7,070 nucleotides of DNA from an uncultured Oscillospiraceae bacterium (GTDB lineage Bacteria; Bacillota; Clostridia; Oscillospirales; Acutalibacteraceae), in assembly GCA_910588935.1 (NCBI GenBank), contig CAJUSM010000086.1, positions 1-7,070 on the forward strand, given 5' to 3'. A model generated the notes under the pieces. The model was given only the letters and a program-made list of their open reading frames with translations, was not told where the DNA came from and ran no database searches. The position numbers were made by a program, and so were the translations under genes. Of this stretch, positions 5,657 through 7,070 are shown piece by piece (position 1 is the first letter of the stretch; every line of letters starts with the position of its first letter).

Positions 5657-5758
5657 GATGAGACATATGATAGAATGCAAAACACTGTTGCCCAATTGGC
5701 CCTCCCTGTTTCTCATGCCTATCATTACATAATTAAATCTTCAATTTTACTAATTTAG

Positions 5759-5787
5759 AGTATACATCTATTTTTTCACAATGTCAA
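5759..5787 (-). promoter_or_regulatory. Strong sigma-A promoter upstream of the six-cysteine gene
   Basis: On the minus strand TTGACA (5787-5782, perfect) and TATACT (5764-5759, 5 of 6) are 17 bases apart. Transcription would start near 5752 and run toward the six-cysteine gene at 5477. No other gene on that strand lies between. Confidence 0.85.
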
Positions 5788-5916
5788 TACCTGGTAAAAA
5801 ATTTTTCCCGACTTCAAATATCCCCTCTAACTTTCTCTATATCTACTGCCACACTTTCAAAATTCTTATAAATTTCCCTTCCAACTATTTGCAGCAGAGC
5901 CACAGGGCTATTGGTA
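5788..5916. other. AT-rich divergent intergenic stretch
   Basis: No gene is supported here. On the minus strand a frame of about 40 codons (containing LLQIVGREIYKNFESVAVDI) ends in TGA near 5826 with no start signal; I do not recognise it and treat it as noise or a trace of a lost gene. The stretch separates two promoters that point away from each other. Confidence 0.4.
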
Positions 5917-5952
5917 TTTTTTCTCGAAAGCCTCTTTTAAAACGAGAAAAAA
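5917..5952. promoter_or_regulatory. Candidate operator: inverted repeat over the -35 region of the hydrolase promoter
   Basis: TTTTTTCTCG (5917-5926) and CGAGAAAAAA (5943-5952) are perfect 10-bp reverse complements, 16 bases apart. The repeat is centred on the -35 region and ends five bases before the -10 box, so a bound repressor would block RNA polymerase. Such a site fits sugar-responsive control of a glycoside hydrolase gene. The regulator is not in the window. Confidence 0.5.
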
Positions 5953-5963
5953 CATGCTATAAT
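5935..5963 (+). promoter_or_regulatory. Extended -10 promoter of the glycoside hydrolase gene
   Basis: TATAAT (5958-5963) is a perfect -10, preceded by TGC (extended -10). The -35 position 17 bases upstream reads TTTTAA (5935-5940), a poor match. Such promoters depend on the extended -10 and often on an activator. Transcription would start near 5970. Confidence 0.7.
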
Positions 5964-5998
5964 TGCCAAAGGACATCATTCAAAAAGGAGGAAACACT

Positions 5999-7070
5999 AT
6001 GGACAATACCATAAAAAGTCTATTAAGTGGTCATATCAGCAGCAATATCTTCCCGTTTCTCTGGGTCCATGGAGAGTCTGAAACCGTAATTCGTGAATAC
6101 ATGGCAGCCATCTATCATGCCAATATCCGTTCTGTTTGTGTAGAAAGCCGCCCTCACCCCGACTTTGCCGGTCCCCAGTGGTGGCATGATATGGATATCA
6201 TTTTGGATGAAGCCAGAAACCGGGGAATGCAAATTTGGATTTTGGACGACTCCCATTTCCCTACCGGATATGCCAACGGCGCGGTTGAAGGCGCGCCCAG
6301 CCGCCTCTGCCGCCAAAGCCTGGTCCGGAAACATCTTGGCCAACTCCAGGGCGGCGAAACCCTTTCCCTCTCTTATCAAGACTGCATCCAACTGCCCCCT
6401 TGGCAACAGAACCAGATGGAACAGTTTATGATGGATTTATCAAAAACACGCAAATTCAACGACGACCGTTTGGCTGGAGTAGTAGCCGTACCCGCAGGAG
6501 GAGGAGAAATTGTGGATCTCTCCCTCCCCTTAGACTCAAATAGTTCTCTCTTTTTTTCTAGCGACCAGGAAGTTTGGAATGTATACAGCTTAATTCTAAC
6601 TAGAAATCGGGGACCTCATCGAAACTATATCAATATGATGGATAAAGAGTCCTGCCGCCTGCTGATTGATGCTGTATATGAACCCCACTGGGAGCGTTAC
6701 CAGAAGGACTTTGGAAAAACCATCGCAGGCTTTTTCTCTGATGAGCCCGAACTAGGCAACGGCCATCTTTATGGCGGCGGCCTGCGGATTTGGGAAGAAG
6801 AGGATCTGCCTTGGAGCACGCCGCTGGAAAAACTACTGCGAGAAAAATGGAGCGGCGCTTTCGCCGCCCGGCTGGCTCTGCTTTGGGAATGTGGCCGGCC
6901 TGGTCAAGAAACCTGGAGCGCCCGACAGGAATATATGGATGCTGTAACCGAACTAGTCCGGGACAATTTTTCCCATCAGTTGGGAGATTGGTGCCGGGCC
7001 CATGGCGTTGAGTACATTGGGCATCTGATTGAAGACAATAATCAGCATACCCGTACCGGCCCTGGCCTTG
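5999..7070 (+). CDS. Glycoside hydrolase-like protein (GH106-related type), 3' end outside window
   Basis: The first 357 residues of a large protein; the frame is open to the window edge. AAAGGAGG ends seven bases before the ATG, which is the first start in the frame. There is no signal peptide, so it is likely cytoplasmic and would act on imported oligosaccharides. The N-terminus PFLWVHGESETVIREYMAA, SVCVESRPHPDF and WWHDMDIILDEARNRGMQIW (61-80), followed by ILDDSHFPTGYANG (81-94), is typical of the large TIM-barrel enzymes annotated as 'glycosyl hydrolase' and related to GH106 alpha-L-rhamnosidases. GFFSDEPELGN (244-254) and HLIEDNNQHTR (342-352) carry acidic residues at barrel strand ends that are candidates for catalysis or metal binding. 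The family assignment is from recall of these motifs; the sugar is unknown. It diverges from the six-cysteine gene and has its own promoter with a likely operator. No frameshift is seen. Confidence 0.8.
   Translation, partial: MDNTIKSLLSGHISSNIFPFLWVHGESETVIREYMAAIYHANIRSVCVESRPHPDFAGPQWWHDMDIILDEARNRGMQIWILDDSHFPTGYANGAVEGAPSRLCRQSLVRKHLGQLQGGETLSLSYQDCIQLPPWQQNQMEQFMMDLSKTRKFNDDRLAGVVAVPAGGGEIVDLSLPLDSNSSLFFSSDQEVWNVYSLILTRNRGPHRNYINMMDKESCRLLIDAVYEPHWERYQKDFGKTIAGFFSDEPELGNGHLYGGGLRIWEEEDLPWSTPLEKLLREKWSGAFAARLALLWECGRPGQETWSARQEYMDAVTELVRDNFSHQLGDWCRAHGVEYIGHLIEDNNQHTRTGPGL

Larger units (their letters stand above)
5478..5752 (-). ncRNA. Long leader of the six-cysteine gene with alternative stems (candidate cis-regulatory RNA)
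   Basis: From the predicted start of transcription near 5752 to the start codon there are about 275 untranslated bases. On the RNA, GCAAAAGCCAT (5624-5614) can pair with ATGGC...TTTTGC (5588-5574), giving 5+6 bp with a 4-base bulge. Its AAAAGCC core (5622-5616) can instead pair with GGCUUUU (5568-5562). These two pairings exclude each other. Further 5', AUGAUAG (5725-5719) matches CUAUCAU (5673-5667), and AUGAGA (5716-5711) matches UCUCAU (5663-5658), in crossing order. A 7-bp hairpin at 5551-5533 follows. I recognise no known riboswitch consensus. Very short open frames occur in it, for example ATG 5626 to TAA with 33 codons ending in a hydrophobic run, without good ribosome-binding sites. 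Regulatory function is inferred. Confidence 0.4.

Noticed and set aside
5374..5685. 103-residue cysteine-rich minus-strand frame
   Set aside because: Its second half overlaps the signal peptide and start of the well-supported six-cysteine gene in another frame, and its GTG start has no ribosome-binding site at usable spacing.
5781..6014. 77-residue + frame upstream of the hydrolase
   Set aside because: It covers the hydrolase promoter, operator and ribosome-binding site and starts over the opposite promoter; composition is AT-rich and not protein-like.
6023..6406. 127-residue minus frame opposite the hydrolase
   Set aside because: It is the complement of conserved hydrolase coding sequence, with no ribosome-binding site; a shadow frame.
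1..7070. CRISPR array, tRNA, rRNA or transposase gene
   Set aside because: No regularly spaced direct repeats, cloverleaf with conserved T-loop, rRNA signature or DDE transposase motif was found when reading both strands.

Overview
The window looks like chromosomal DNA of a Gram-positive anaerobe of the class Clostridia, probably a gut Oscillospiraceae-type organism. This is inferred from purine-rich Shine-Dalgarno sites before every intact gene, a Gram-positive-style lipoprotein signal, a LytTR-type response regulator relic, moderate GC content and a large plant/host-glycan hydrolase. No taxonomic search was possible.

Left third (1-2223): a gene graveyard. Three genes are recognisable only after repairing stops, frameshifts and deletions. 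They are a two-repeat protein on + (236-822), a LytTR-family response regulator on - (909-1408) and a class I SAM-dependent methyltransferase on + (1740-2178). The first and third keep a plausible ribosome-binding site and start codon, and so does the regulator, so they look like once-normal genes. The 1421-1739 gap between them has no gene but holds a long imperfect hairpin, a near-perfect palindrome and a further inverted repeat; part of it may be a dispersed repeat.

Centre (2224-5112, all -): an intact CPA2-type cation:proton antiporter (2288-3550), with a consensus sigma-A promoter and a bidirectional terminator shared with the dead methyltransferase, and an intact extracellular solute-binding lipoprotein (3829-5112). 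No ABC permease genes lie beside the lipoprotein. Between the two genes lies an odd 49-codon open tail, in frame with the lipoprotein but after two TAG stops.

Right third: a small secreted six-cysteine protein with two zinc-ribbon-like half-repeats (5181-5477, -). It is preceded by a near-consensus promoter nearly 300 bases upstream. The long leader between them contains several inverted repeats and at least one pair of mutually exclusive stems. This leader is the best candidate in the window for an undescribed regulatory RNA. Diverging from it, an extended -10 promoter with a 10-bp inverted repeat over its -35 region drives a large glycoside hydrolase-like gene (5999 to the window edge, +), probably the first gene of a sugar-degradation locus.

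The intact genes suggest an ordinary metabolic and transport neighbourhood (glycan degradation, solute capture, ion homeostasis) next to a decaying region. I see no CRISPR array, tRNA, rRNA, transposase or phage gene.
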